Shown here: piece by piece, positions 1 through 7,283 of the stretch
How the letters are laid out: each line of letters starts with the position of its first letter
How positions within the stretch are numbered: the first letter of the stretch is position 1
Assembly (NCBI GenBank): GCA_964601515.1
Contig: CAZRNU010000011.1
Location: forward strand, 1-44,960
Source: PWND01 sp964601515
GTDB lineage: Bacteria > Bacteroidota > Bacteroidia > Bacteroidales > UBA7960
Reading direction: 5' to 3'
DNA: 44,960 nucleotides
Notes under the pieces: generated by a model
Told to the model about the DNA's origin: nothing
Database searches by the model: none
Seen by the model: only the letters and a program-made list of their open reading frames with translations
Program-made: the position numbers and the translations under genes

Positions 1-108
1 GAAACCGGCAAACTTGTTTCAACAGAACAATCAGGAAAAAAAATCTCCGAGGTGTTGCTCGGAGATAAATTTGAAAGTGGAAGTTATATAGACCTTATAA
101 GCCTTTAA
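1..108 (+). CDS. 3' end of a probable T9SS-secreted protein (partial)
   Basis: An open frame enters from the left edge and stops with TAA at 106-108, giving about 35 residues. The residues include TGKLV near the start and LLGDKFESGSYIDLI near the end. This resembles the last strands of Bacteroidota T9SS type A sorting domains, which often read as a Gly-Lys/Arg-Leu/Val turn followed by LG-x-x-[FY]-x-x-G-x-Y. If so, it is the sorting tail of a surface or secreted protein that lies mostly outside the window. It converges on the next gene, and a terminator for that gene lies inside this frame. The stretch is too short to be sure it is coding. Confidence 0.45.
   Translation, partial: ETGKLVSTEQSGKKISEVLLGDKFESGSYIDLISL
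36..66 (-). terminator. Intrinsic terminator for the leftward lipoprotein genes
   Basis: A perfect 9-bp inverted repeat (43-51 with 58-66, 6-nt loop) is followed, reading leftwards, by a run of eight T residues (the A-run at 36-43). This is a textbook rho-independent terminator for the two lipoprotein genes ending at 120. It lies inside the converging frame at 1-108. Confidence 0.75.
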
Positions 109-119
109 TATTCATATTT

Positions 120-710
120 TTATTCGTTTAAAGGTTTAGTCAAATCAAACTCAGCTGCAAAAACCAGTTCTTCATTTACATATAGTTCATATGTAAAAGT
201 TGACAAATCGTCATTTAGAAAAACGTTCCACTGTCTTTTATTTCCATCAGTTAATATACTTTCAGTATATTCATCCCAAGGGAAACACTGCACTAAATCT
301 GAACCTTTTCCATCTGAATAACCGCCGTATAAAGTAAGATCTTCGGGAGTTCCGTCTTCGTGACGATGATCATGTCTGAATCTTAATTTGCCGTTTTCAT
401 TTAAAAACATCCATGTTCTCGACTTGTTTTCATCCACATGAAATGGTATATATACTTTGTCTTCTTCACAAACAGTAACATACATAACTAATCTCTTTTC
501 AGCCCAACTATCTCTTCCATCTTTGGAATAAATCTGCTTTCCTAAAAAAGATTGACCACATAAACTTGCCAGATTTTTTAGAAATGCTTTTTCAGAATCA
601 TTTAATATGGTTTCTTGATTTTCGGATACGTCCGACAATTTTTCTTTTTGACCATTACAAGCAGATAATATTACTGCAAAAATTATAATGGAAATTTTTA
701 AAACATTCAT
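120..710 (-). CDS. Conserved lipoprotein of unknown function
   Basis: A 196-residue protein with a lipoprotein signal peptide: a hydrophobic stretch at residues 5-16 and a lipobox ending LSAC with Cys18. The mature part is acidic and predicted beta-rich. It holds a histidine/acid cluster (HDHRHEDGTPED, about residues 113-124) followed by LTLYGG. I recall this HDHRHEDGTP-type signature from uncharacterised secreted proteins, but I know no assigned function. The gene follows another lipoprotein gene on the same strand by 21 nt and precedes a terminator at 36-66, so the two are probably co-transcribed. The His/Asp cluster could bind metal, which is only a guess. Confidence 0.8.
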   Translation of the reverse strand: MNVLKISIIIFAVILSACNGQKEKLSDVSENQETILNDSEKAFLKNLASLCGQSFLGKQIYSKDGRDSWAEKRLVMYVTVCEEDKVYIPFHVDENKSRTWMFLNENGKLRFRHDHRHEDGTPEDLTLYGGYSDGKGSDLVQCFPWDEYTESILTDGNKRQWNVFLNDDLSTFTYELYVNEELVFAAEFDLTKPLNE

Positions 711-731
711 GGGTTTAGTTTTTGGTTTATT

Positions 732-1547
732 TTAATCACAATCAGCATTTAAGAATGTGGAATCCCAACAATAAAAATCACTATCTCCAAAAAATGCAGG
801 GTCTTTTATTCTTCCATCTTTAGATGTCCTATTCCATTTTATCTCAACTAAATTATCTTGACCTTTATTGTATATATTGTAAAAGGCATTATAATCTTCA
901 TCATTTGTTACACCATATGAAATATATCCTCCATTTTCAGGTCCACCGGGAACAATATTAGTATAGGTAATATCAAAAACTTGCTCTTCAATGTTTCTAT
1001 TCCATACTATTCCTACAAATGGAGTTGGCTCCGTTGGATTCTTGTGCAAAGTCCATTCACCACCTGTGTTGTTTAAATTAGACTCTCCAAAGTACCAATG
1101 AAAATCAGTAAATGAACCTATTCCGGTCTTACTAACGTACATGTCCCACCTTACATAGGTATCAAATATTTTTCCGTATAAATTTGCAGTATAAGTTGCA
1201 TTATTCACAGCAACGTCATACGTCCACTTCCACGATTCAGTATCAGGTTGATATACCGGAGTGTAATTAAAAGAATTTGTAAAAGTAGCCACCGGAACTG
1301 CCAGATGAATGGAAATTACCAAATTCCAAACAACAACATGTGCTACTGCTCTTTGATAATGAGAATAGTCATTAAAAATGTCAAAGCTTTTTTCTTCATT
1401 ATCTTGAAAATCCGAAAAATCCATTACAAATGAAGATTCTGGGGGTAACTCAGGGGGATTTTCTTGTTTATCTTTTTTACAACCAATTGTAAAAAGGAAC
1501 ATTGTTGCAATAAATATTGCCGTAGTTTTTCTAATAAAATTTTTCAT
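732..1547 (-). CDS. Putative lipoprotein, unknown function
   Basis: A 271-residue protein with a lipoprotein signal: MKNFIRKTT, a hydrophobic core, then TIGC (Cys23) followed by KKDK, typical of Bacteroidota surface or periplasmic lipoproteins. A Pro-rich linker follows the Cys. The rest is rich in aromatic residues (many Trp and Tyr) and beta-strand-like. Two late cysteines (in FYCWDS and ADCD) could form a disulfide. I do not recognise a domain. It is the upstream member of a two-gene leftward unit with the lipoprotein ending at 120. No clear -7 box was found upstream of its start. Confidence 0.75.
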   Translation of the reverse strand: MKNFIRKTTAIFIATMFLFTIGCKKDKQENPPELPPESSFVMDFSDFQDNEEKSFDIFNDYSHYQRAVAHVVVWNLVISIHLAVPVATFTNSFNYTPVYQPDTESWKWTYDVAVNNATYTANLYGKIFDTYVRWDMYVSKTGIGSFTDFHWYFGESNLNNTGGEWTLHKNPTEPTPFVGIVWNRNIEEQVFDITYTNIVPGGPENGGYISYGVTNDEDYNAFYNIYNKGQDNLVEIKWNRTSKDGRIKDPAFFGDSDFYCWDSTFLNADCD

Positions 1548-1687
1548 AACAATTAGCTTTTGTCAAAACTTGTTTGATTTATATTGATATATTTTAAAGA
1601 TTGTCTAAACATCTGAAAAAGTCAAAACTGATTTAGGTCATCAAAGAATAAAGTTACAAAAATTAACTTACTGATAATTAAATATTA

Positions 1688-1999
1688 CTATTTTTTTACT
1701 TTGCCAATCAATTTTTCAACAGCTTCAACTTTCTTATTCATCCTATTCTCAACTCCTTTTCTAATATCTAGTTTAATTGATGAATATACCCTTGAAGAAT
1801 CATTTTCTAATACATTATAGGCTTTTTCAACCAATTGAAGTATTTCTGAAATACTGCCGGCTTCAACAATAGTACCCATCGGAGTTAGTTGATAGTTATA
1901 GCCTGATTCATCTATCATTTTAATTATGCGGCTAACGTACTTACTCTTGCTCTCCCCAACATCAGTGGGAAACATTGCAAATTCCATTAATACAGACAT
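1688..1999 (-). CDS. MTH1187 family thiamine-binding protein
   Basis: A 103-residue cytosolic protein matching the small MTH1187/YkoF-like family (PF01910), ferredoxin-fold proteins known to bind thiamine or related ligands. The features are the N-terminal beta strand with FPTDVGES, the helix KYVSRIIKMIDESG, then YQLTPMGTIVEAGS, and a late IKLDIRKG strand. Length is normal for the family. It has its own promoter with a good -7 box about 45 nt upstream. No thiamine biosynthesis gene is nearby, so the pathway context is missing. The role as a thiamine carrier or sensor is inferred from the family. Confidence 0.85.
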   Translation of the reverse strand: MSVLMEFAMFPTDVGESKSKYVSRIIKMIDESGYNYQLTPMGTIVEAGSISEILQLVEKAYNVLENDSSRVYSSIKLDIRKGVENRMNKKVEAVEKLIGKVKK

Positions 2000-2041
2000 A
2001 GTTTTTTGTTTATTCGTTTATAATTGTTCAATATTACACTA

Positions 2042-2071
2042 CAAATATATCTCATTCCTCAATCTTACAAA
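2042..2071 (-). promoter_or_regulatory. Promoter of the thiamine-binding protein gene
   Basis: Reading leftwards, TTTG (2071-2068), an 18-nt spacer and TATATTTG (2049-2042) match the Bacteroidota -33/-7 consensus. The predicted start of transcription lies about 35 nt before the start codon. The -33 element falls inside the 16-nt tandem repeat. Confidence 0.6.
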
Positions 2072-2113
2072 TCTTCAATCTTACAAATCTTCAATCTTCA
2101 ATCTTACAAATCT
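2059..2113. repeat. 16-nt tandem repeat (three full units plus a partial one)
   Basis: The unit TCAATCTTACAAATCT occurs exactly at 2059-2074, 2075-2090 and 2098-2113, with a 7-nt partial copy at 2091-2097. One further unit lies in inverted orientation at 3536-3551. There are no unique spacers, so this is not a CRISPR array. Confidence 0.85.
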
Positions 2114-2161
2114 GATAATCAGCCAATAGCATATATTTAAAAAAATATTTTCTAAAAAATG

Positions 2162-2192
2162 TTTGCCATATTAAAATTTATTATTACTTTTG
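2162..2192 (+). promoter_or_regulatory. Promoter of the Rrf2 regulator gene
   Basis: TTTG (2162-2165), a 19-nt spacer and TACTTTTG (2185-2192) match the Bacteroidota -33/-7 consensus. Transcription would begin about 2199, giving a very short leader before the GTG at 2224. Confidence 0.65.
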
Positions 2193-2214
2193 CGTATTGA
2201 AATACCTAAATACG
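2193..2214. promoter_or_regulatory. Candidate autoregulatory operator of the Rrf2 gene
   Basis: A 22-bp imperfect inverted repeat with arms CGTATT and AATACG (8 of 11 possible pairs match) starts directly after the -7 box and covers the likely transcription start. Rrf2 regulators such as NsrR and IscR often repress themselves from such positions. The assignment to this protein is inference. Confidence 0.35.
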
Positions 2215-2223
2215 TCATATTAA

Positions 2224-2622
2224 GTGAGTACAATATTTAACATATCAGAAGCGGCAACAATAGCAATACATTCAATGGCATTGATAGCTAAGAGTGATTC
2301 CGGATTGAATGCTATACAAATTTCAGAGATGACAGGATTTTCTAAAAATCATATTTCAAAAGTTCTTCAACAATTGGTTAAAAATGGACTTCTCTCCTCC
2401 ACAAGAGGTCCCAAAGGTGGTTTTATTTTAAAAAAGCAACCTGAAGATATTAATTTTTTTGAAATATACAAGTACATTGACGGAGATCTTGATGCAGAAA
2501 CAGGCTGCAGAATAAGATGTGTAGATTGTCCTTTTAATAGATGTATAATGGGTGGATTTAGAATGAAATTTAATAACGAGTTCAGAACATATTTAGAAAC
2601 AATGAATCTCTCAATGGTTTAA
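2224..2622 (+). CDS. Rrf2 family transcriptional regulator (NsrR/IscR-like)
   Basis: A 132-residue protein with the Rrf2 winged-helix fold. The recognition region is TGFSKNHISKVLQQLVKNGL (about residues 37-56), followed by the wing RGPKGGF (61-67). Four cysteines (95, 99, 102, 107) could bind an Fe-S cluster, as in NsrR, which senses nitric oxide, although the family usually has three. The start is GTG at 2224, because an in-frame TAA lies directly before it. The next gene starts 24 nt after its stop. Position at the head of an Hcp cluster supports a role as a nitrosative or redox stress regulator. The signal it senses is inferred. Confidence 0.88.
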   Translation: MSTIFNISEAATIAIHSMALIAKSDSGLNAIQISEMTGFSKNHISKVLQQLVKNGLLSSTRGPKGGFILKKQPEDINFFEIYKYIDGDLDAETGCRIRCVDCPFNRCIMGGFRMKFNNEFRTYLETMNLSMV

Positions 2623-2646
2623 AGATATTGACTAAAATTTTTAACG

Positions 2647-3528
2647 ATGAAACGAACAATTATAAAAATAGATGAAGAACTATGTAATGGTTGCGGACTT
2701 TGTATAGAAGGTTGCCATGAAGGTGCGCTGCAATTAATTGATGGCAAGGCAAGAATGATAAGTGATCTTTTTTGCGACGGATTAGGCGCATGTATCGGAG
2801 AATGTCCGGTAGGCGCAATCACTCTTGAGGAAAGAGAAGCTGAACCATACGATGAAATAAAAGTTATGGAAAGAATTTCTCCAAAGGGAGAGCATACAAT
2901 TATTGCTCATCTGAATCACCTTATAGATCATAATCAGATGGAATATGTTAAACAAGGTATAAACTACATAAAAGAAAACAACTTAAAAGTTGATTTGACA
3001 AAGCTTAAAAACAACAAAAAAGAAGAAAAAATGGAAAATCACACACATCATCATAATCATGGCGGAGGTGGTTGCCCGGGGTCTAAAATGATATTTCATC
3101 AAAAACCGGAAACAAGTACACCAGCAAATGTAACTTCAGATTTACCGTCTGAGCTCAGACAATGGCCGGTTCAGCTGCATCTGGTTAATCCTCAAGCACC
3201 ATATTTTCAGAAAGCTGATATACTGTTAGCAGCAGATTGTGTTGCTTTCTCAATGGGAAATTTCCACAATAAATATCTGAAAGGCAAAGGTTTAGCAATA
3301 GCATGCCCTAAGCTTGACACAGGTAAAGATGTATATGTAGATAAGCTGACAGCCATGATAGATCTTGCCAATGCAAACACATTCACAGTAATGATGATGG
3401 AAGTACCTTGCTGCTCAGGGATTCTTCAAATGGCTAAAATGGCAGTGGAAAAAGCAAATAGAAAAATTCCGGTTAAAGCCATTGTTGTTGGCTTAGACGG
3501 AGAAATAAGAAGCGAAGAATGGGTTTAA
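2647..3528 (+). CDS. Hcp-associated 4Fe-4S protein with His-rich hinge
   Basis: A 293-residue protein in two parts. The N-terminal ferredoxin-like part has C13-x2-C16-x2-C19-x3-C23 and C43-x5-C49-x3-C53-P. In the second motif Leu46 stands where a dicluster ferredoxin would have Cys, so the second cluster may be [3Fe-4S] or absent. A Lys-rich linker and a His-rich stretch (HTHHHNHGGGGCPGS, about 131-145) lead to a C-terminal domain with AADCVAF, CPKLD and VPCCSG cysteine motifs. I recall this architecture from iron-sulfur proteins encoded beside hcp. It probably passes electrons to Hcp, which is inference. It is co-directional with the Rrf2 gene (24 nt) and precedes hcp by 104 nt. Confidence 0.8.
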   Translation: MKRTIIKIDEELCNGCGLCIEGCHEGALQLIDGKARMISDLFCDGLGACIGECPVGAITLEEREAEPYDEIKVMERISPKGEHTIIAHLNHLIDHNQMEYVKQGINYIKENNLKVDLTKLKNNKKEEKMENHTHHHNHGGGGCPGSKMIFHQKPETSTPANVTSDLPSELRQWPVQLHLVNPQAPYFQKADILLAADCVAFSMGNFHNKYLKGKGLAIACPKLDTGKDVYVDKLTAMIDLANANTFTVMMMEVPCCSGILQMAKMAVEKANRKIPVKAIVVGLDGEIRSEEWV

Positions 3529-3535
3529 GGAATGA

Positions 3536-3557
3536 AGATTTGTAAGATTGAAGATTT
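3536..3557. repeat. Inverted copy of the 16-nt repeat from 2059-2113
   Basis: Positions 3536-3551 are an exact reverse complement of the 16-nt unit found three times at 2059-2113, followed by the first bases of a second unit. It starts 7 nt after the stop of the iron-sulfur gene. Confidence 0.8.
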
Positions 3558-3570
3558 ATAATGATAAACA

Positions 3571-3593
3571 TTGGAATTTCATTGAAATTCTAA
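3571..3593. promoter_or_regulatory. Candidate operator upstream of hcp
   Basis: A 23-bp palindrome with 10 of 11 pairs matching around a central T at 3582. The inner 8+8 bp (GAATTTCA and TGAAATTC, 3574-3590) are perfect. The size and 11-1-11 layout are like the NsrR operators of enterobacteria, though the sequence differs. It lies 39 nt before the hcp start codon. I infer that it is bound by the Rrf2 protein encoded upstream, or by another redox regulator. Confidence 0.5.
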
Positions 3594-3632
3594 CCAAATA
3601 AAAACCAATATATTAACTTAAAATTTAAAAAA

Positions 3633-5291
3633 ATGAGCATGTTTTGTTTTCAATGTCAGGAAGCCGCTAAAGGCACAGGATGTACAATTAAAGGAGTATG
3701 TGGAAAAACACCGGAAGTTGCAAGCATACAGGATTCTTTAATGCATTTCATGAAAGGATTATCTATTTACACCAATATTGCGAGAGCAAATGGTATAGAA
3801 GATGATTCTGCAAATAAATTTATTATGGATGGTTTATTTATGACCATTACAAATGCAAACTTCGATAAGCAAAGATTTGTTGAAAAGCTTGACGAGGGGT
3901 TTAGTATTCGCACCAAATTAGTTCAACTTCTTGAAAGCAAAGGAATAAAAATCGACAAAAACAACTTACCTGAAGCAGCAACCTGGAATGCTAATTCTCA
4001 AGCAGAATATGAGAAAAAAGCACTTGAGGTAGGAGTTTTGCAATTAAGTCCGAACGAAGATATTAGATCTTTAAGAGAGTTGCTTATTTACGGGATAAAA
4101 GGGATGGCAGCCTACGCAGAGCATGCATTAAATTTAGGAGAAAAGAAAAATGAAATTTTTGCATTTATGCAAAAAGGATTAGCAGCAACTACTAATGACA
4201 ACTTATCAGGAGATGAACTTACCGGATTAGTATTGGAGTGTGGAAAATATGGTGTAGAAGTAATGGCATTGCTAGACAAAGCCAATACAAGCGCATATGG
4301 AAATCCTGAAATTACAAAAGTTAATATTGGCGTTAGAAACAATCCGGCAATATTGATAAGTGGTCATGATTTGCGCGATATGGAAGATTTATTGGAACAA
4401 ACTAATGGAACAGGCGTTGATGTTTATACACATAGTGAAATGCTTCCGGCAAACTATTATCCTGCTTTTAAAAAATATGAACATTTTGTTGGAAATTATG
4501 GCAATGCCTGGTGGAAACAAAAAGAAGAATTTGAATCATTTAACGGACCTATTCTTTTTACAACAAATTGCATTGTACCACCAATGAAAAATGCAAGCTA
4601 TAATGATAAAATATACACAACAGGTTCATCAGGGCTTGAAGGTGCAATTCATATTGGTGATAGAAAAAATGGAGGAAGAAAAGATTTTTCAGCAGTAATA
4701 GAACATGCAAAAAAATGTGCACCTCCAACTGAAATAGAAAAAGGTGAAATAATTGGAGGATTTGCACATAATCAGGTAATTCAACTTGCAGATAAAGTTG
4801 TTGAAGCAGTAAAAACAGGTGCAATAAGAAAATTCTTTGTTATGGCAGGATGCGACGGAAGAATGAAAGACAGAGATTATTACACTGAATTTGCAGAAAA
4901 ACTTCCAAAAGACACTGTTATTCTAACGGCTGGTTGTGCAAAATATCGCTACAATAAATTACCTCTTGGCGATATTAATGGAATACCAAGAGTTCTTGAC
5001 GCAGGACAATGTAACGACAGCTATTCATTAGCAGTTATAGCGCTAAAGCTAAAAGAAGTTTTCGAACTTAATGACATCAATGAATTACCAATTGCATACA
5101 ACATTGCATGGTATGAGCAAAAAGCAGTAATTGTGTTGCTGGCACTTCTTTATCTTGGAGTAAAAAACATTCATTTAGGGCCTACCCTACCCGCTTTCTT
5201 ATCTCCAAATGTTGCTAACGTTCTTGTTAAGAATTTTGGAATAGCAGGAATTACAACTGTTGATGAAGATATGAAAATATTTTTGAGTTAG
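3633..5291 (+). CDS. hcp: Hydroxylamine reductase / hybrid-cluster protein Hcp
   Basis: A 552-residue protein of normal length for Hcp. The N-terminal cluster motif is C5-x2-C8-x8-C17-x5-C23. Hybrid-cluster ligand regions follow: SGHDLRDME, THSEMLPA, FTTNCIVPP, MAGCDGR, LTAGCAKYRYN and DAGQCNDSYS. Hcp reduces hydroxylamine to ammonia in vitro, and in enterobacteria acts mainly as a nitric oxide reductase or S-nitrosylase under anaerobic nitrosative stress. The gene sits between an iron-sulfur partner and a BFD-type ferredoxin and has a palindromic candidate operator upstream. There is no NADH-dependent Hcr next to it, so the neighbouring iron-sulfur proteins are the likely electron donors. 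Confidence 0.97.
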   Translation: MSMFCFQCQEAAKGTGCTIKGVCGKTPEVASIQDSLMHFMKGLSIYTNIARANGIEDDSANKFIMDGLFMTITNANFDKQRFVEKLDEGFSIRTKLVQLLESKGIKIDKNNLPEAATWNANSQAEYEKKALEVGVLQLSPNEDIRSLRELLIYGIKGMAAYAEHALNLGEKKNEIFAFMQKGLAATTNDNLSGDELTGLVLECGKYGVEVMALLDKANTSAYGNPEITKVNIGVRNNPAILISGHDLRDMEDLLEQTNGTGVDVYTHSEMLPANYYPAFKKYEHFVGNYGNAWWKQKEEFESFNGPILFTTNCIVPPMKNASYNDKIYTTGSSGLEGAIHIGDRKNGGRKDFSAVIEHAKKCAPPTEIEKGEIIGGFAHNQVIQLADKVVEAVKTGAIRKFFVMAGCDGRMKDRDYYTEFAEKLPKDTVILTAGCAKYRYNKLPLGDINGIPRVLDAGQCNDSYSLAVIALKLKEVFELNDINELPIAYNIAWYEQKAVIVLLALLYLGVKNIHLGPTLPAFLSPNVANVLVKNFGIAGITTVDEDMKIFLS

Positions 5292-5301
5292 AAATAATAC
5301 C

Positions 5302-5330
5302 GTTGGGACAAGGCATTGCCTTGTCCCAAC
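5302..5330. repeat. Perfect 14-bp inverted repeat, dispersed-palindrome type
   Basis: Arms of 14 bp (GTTGGGACAAGGCA and its complement) surround a single base. The element is GC-rich against an AT-rich background and has no T-run after it. It could stop transcription after hcp, but it looks more like the short palindromic elements scattered between genes in Bacteroidota and cyanobacteria. Confidence 0.7.
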
Positions 5331-5350
5331 AATAAAGAAAAATCAGACTT

Positions 5351-5542
5351 ATGAAAGAAGACCCAATAATCTGTACTTGTTTAGAAATCAAACAAAGTAC
5401 CATAGAAAACGCAATCAAAGAAAAGAACCTCCAAAGCATTGAAGAAGTTCAGAATGCAACAGAAGCAGGAACAATTTGCGGTGGCTGTGTTGATGATATT
5501 TATAAAATCTTGGAAAGGATTAATGGTAGTGTTAAACTGTAA
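5351..5542 (+). CDS. BFD-like [2Fe-2S]-binding protein
   Basis: A 63-residue protein matching the BFD/NifU-middle [2Fe-2S] domain (PF04324). It has a C-x-C pair near the start (ICTCLEI, Cys8 and Cys10) and C-x2-C near residues 43-46 (ICGGCVDD). Such domains occur as bacterioferritin-associated ferredoxin and within nitrite reductases. Here the gene follows hcp by 59 nt, with a palindromic repeat between, and is read in the same direction. It probably carries electrons within the nitrosative-stress pathway, which is inferred from context. Confidence 0.85.
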   Translation: MKEDPIICTCLEIKQSTIENAIKEKNLQSIEEVQNATEAGTICGGCVDDIYKILERINGSVKL

Positions 5543-5582
5543 CAATAAAAAAAATTGAATTTTAAACTAAAATCATATCAAA

Positions 5583-5909
5583 ATGAGTAACTTTAATCAC
5601 AGTTCAATTATCAATTTTAAAAATGATATTGAATACGCATCCAACAGCGTAGTAAGCAAGAGAGTGTTGGAAAAATCTACAGGCAATATAAGCCTTTTCG
5701 CATTTGACAAAGGACAGAAATTAAGTGAACATTCAGCTCCATTTGACGCCATGGTTCAAGTAATGGAGGGACAAGTAGAGATTTTAATTGACAAGAAACC
5801 TTACGTGTTAAACGAGGGCGAAACCATAATAATGCCGGCAAATATTCCTCATGCAGTAAATGCTGTTGAAAGGTTCAAAATGTTGCTGACTATGATTAAG
5901 GGGCAATAA
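5583..5909 (+). CDS. Small cupin domain protein
   Basis: A 108-residue single-domain cupin. The first cupin motif reads GQKLSEHSAPFDAMVQVMEGQVEI and the second is near LNEGETIIMPANIPHAVNA. His53 and His86 are likely metal ligands, with an acidic or Gln partner between. It starts 40 nt after the BFD gene and belongs to the same co-directional cluster. Cupins of this size accompany hcp and DUF438 genes in several anaerobes as I recall it, but no substrate is known. Its role could be metal-dependent sensing or detoxification. Confidence 0.85.
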   Translation: MSNFNHSSIINFKNDIEYASNSVVSKRVLEKSTGNISLFAFDKGQKLSEHSAPFDAMVQVMEGQVEILIDKKPYVLNEGETIIMPANIPHAVNAVERFKMLLTMIKGQ

Positions 5910-5910
5910 G

Positions 5911-5943
5911 CGTAGAGCGTGGGGGCATGGGGAGTGGCGCATA
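5911..5943. repeat. G-rich degenerate short repeat
   Basis: A G-rich, low-complexity stretch beginning GCGTAGAGCGTGGGGG directly after the cupin stop. It is similar in style to the repeats at 20961-21015 and 22771-22823. It is followed at about 5973-6024 by several spaced copies of CCTTAT. Confidence 0.5.
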
Positions 5944-6044
5944 AGAAATATTTGTGACGTGGTGATTTAAATGACCTTATATGCCTTATATGGTAAAGAT
6001 TTAACCTTATCATTCCTTATTATATAAACTAAAATATCATAATC

Positions 6045-7274
6045 ATGAGCGAGCTTATTAATAATTCAGCTGAAAGAAAAGCACGGTTAAAGGAGCTTAT
6101 TCTTAGATTACACAAAGGAGAATCGGAAGAAGCAGTGCGTAAAGATCTTTTGGAAACTCTTAGTAGCATTCCTTACGGGGAAGTTGTTGAAGTTGAACAG
6201 GAACTTATAAAAGAAGGTTTACCTGAAGAGGAAGTTTTAAGGCTTTGCGATGCTCATTCTGCAGTTCTGAAGGGACATGTTGACTTATCAAATATTGTAT
6301 CTGTTCCTCCCGGTCATCCTGTAGATATAATGAGAATGGAAAATCTTGAACTCAAGAAAGTTACTGCACAGGCTTTTGGCATTTTAAAACAAATTAAAGC
6401 ATCTGATGAATCTCAATTTCCAAAATTAATACTTCAATTACATTCGACATTAAACAGCATATATGATGTTGATAAACACTATTTAAGAAAAGAATACTTG
6501 TTATTTCCTTTTCTTGAAAAACATGATATAACAGGTCCTCCAAAAGTAATGTGGGGAAAGCATGATGAAATAAGAGAACAACTAAAAGGTAGCATCGAGA
6601 TTGTTCAGACAAAAGAAATGAGTAAAGATGACTTTTTAGCTGCTGCTGATTTAATCATAAAACCTGCATTAATTGCAGTAGATGAAATGGTTATAAAAGA
6701 AGAAGAAATATTAATTCCAATGTCATTAGAAAAGCTTGAAGAAAATGAATGGATGCAAATAAGTCAGCAATCTCTTGAGTTTGGATTTTGCCTATACGAT
6801 CCGCCTGTTATTTGGTCGCCGGAAGGAAGTAAAAAAAACGAGTTAGAACAAATACAGAATATTTCAGGAAACATTCAACTTCCTACCGGAAGCTTTAAAA
6901 TAGAAGAACTATTGGCTATTTTAAATAGTCTGCCAATAGATATGACATTTGTAGATAAAAATGATAAAGTAAAATATTTCTCTCAGAGTGCTGAAAGAAT
7001 TTTCCAAAGAAACCGTGCAATTTTAAACAGAGATGTACGTCATTGCCACCCTCCTGCCAGTGCGCATATTGTAGATAAAATCATTGATGATTTTAAAAGT
7101 GGCAGGCAAAACAGAGCTCCATTTTGGATAAAAATGGGAGACAAATTTATTCATATAGAGTATTTTGCTCTTAGAGATCAAAACGGTGAGTATCTGGGAG
7201 TTTTAGAAATTTCTCATGATGTAAAGAAATATCGCGAACTTGAAGGAGAGCAAAGAATTTTATCATATACTTAA
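6045..7274 (+). CDS. DUF438 / hemerythrin HHE / PAS domain protein
   Basis: A 409-residue cytosolic protein with three modules. Residues 8-80 match DUF438. Residues 90-235 form a hemerythrin-like HHE helical bundle with candidate di-iron ligands H91, H133, H145, E150, H173 and E219/E220. Residues 285-398 form a PAS domain with an RHCHPP motif (332-337) that is frequent in this family. There is no output domain. Hemerythrin proteins of the DUF438/Ric type act in repair of or sensing at iron centres under nitric oxide or oxygen stress. The gene is nine nt before the DUF1858/DUF2249 gene and is probably co-transcribed with it. The function is inferred from family and context. Confidence 0.88.
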   Translation: MSELINNSAERKARLKELILRLHKGESEEAVRKDLLETLSSIPYGEVVEVEQELIKEGLPEEEVLRLCDAHSAVLKGHVDLSNIVSVPPGHPVDIMRMENLELKKVTAQAFGILKQIKASDESQFPKLILQLHSTLNSIYDVDKHYLRKEYLLFPFLEKHDITGPPKVMWGKHDEIREQLKGSIEIVQTKEMSKDDFLAAADLIIKPALIAVDEMVIKEEEILIPMSLEKLEENEWMQISQQSLEFGFCLYDPPVIWSPEGSKKNELEQIQNISGNIQLPTGSFKIEELLAILNSLPIDMTFVDKNDKVKYFSQSAERIFQRNRAILNRDVRHCHPPASAHIVDKIIDDFKSGRQNRAPFWIKMGDKFIHIEYFALRDQNGEYLGVLEISHDVKKYRELEGEQRILSYT

Positions 7275-7283
7275 AAAAAAGAA

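Noticed and set aside
2059..2113. Possible CRISPR array
   Set aside because: The units are 16 nt with no unique spacers, and no cas gene is near.
5302..5330. Intrinsic terminator after hcp
   Set aside because: The stem is strong, but it is followed by an A-rich stretch with no T-run, so I list it as a repeat.
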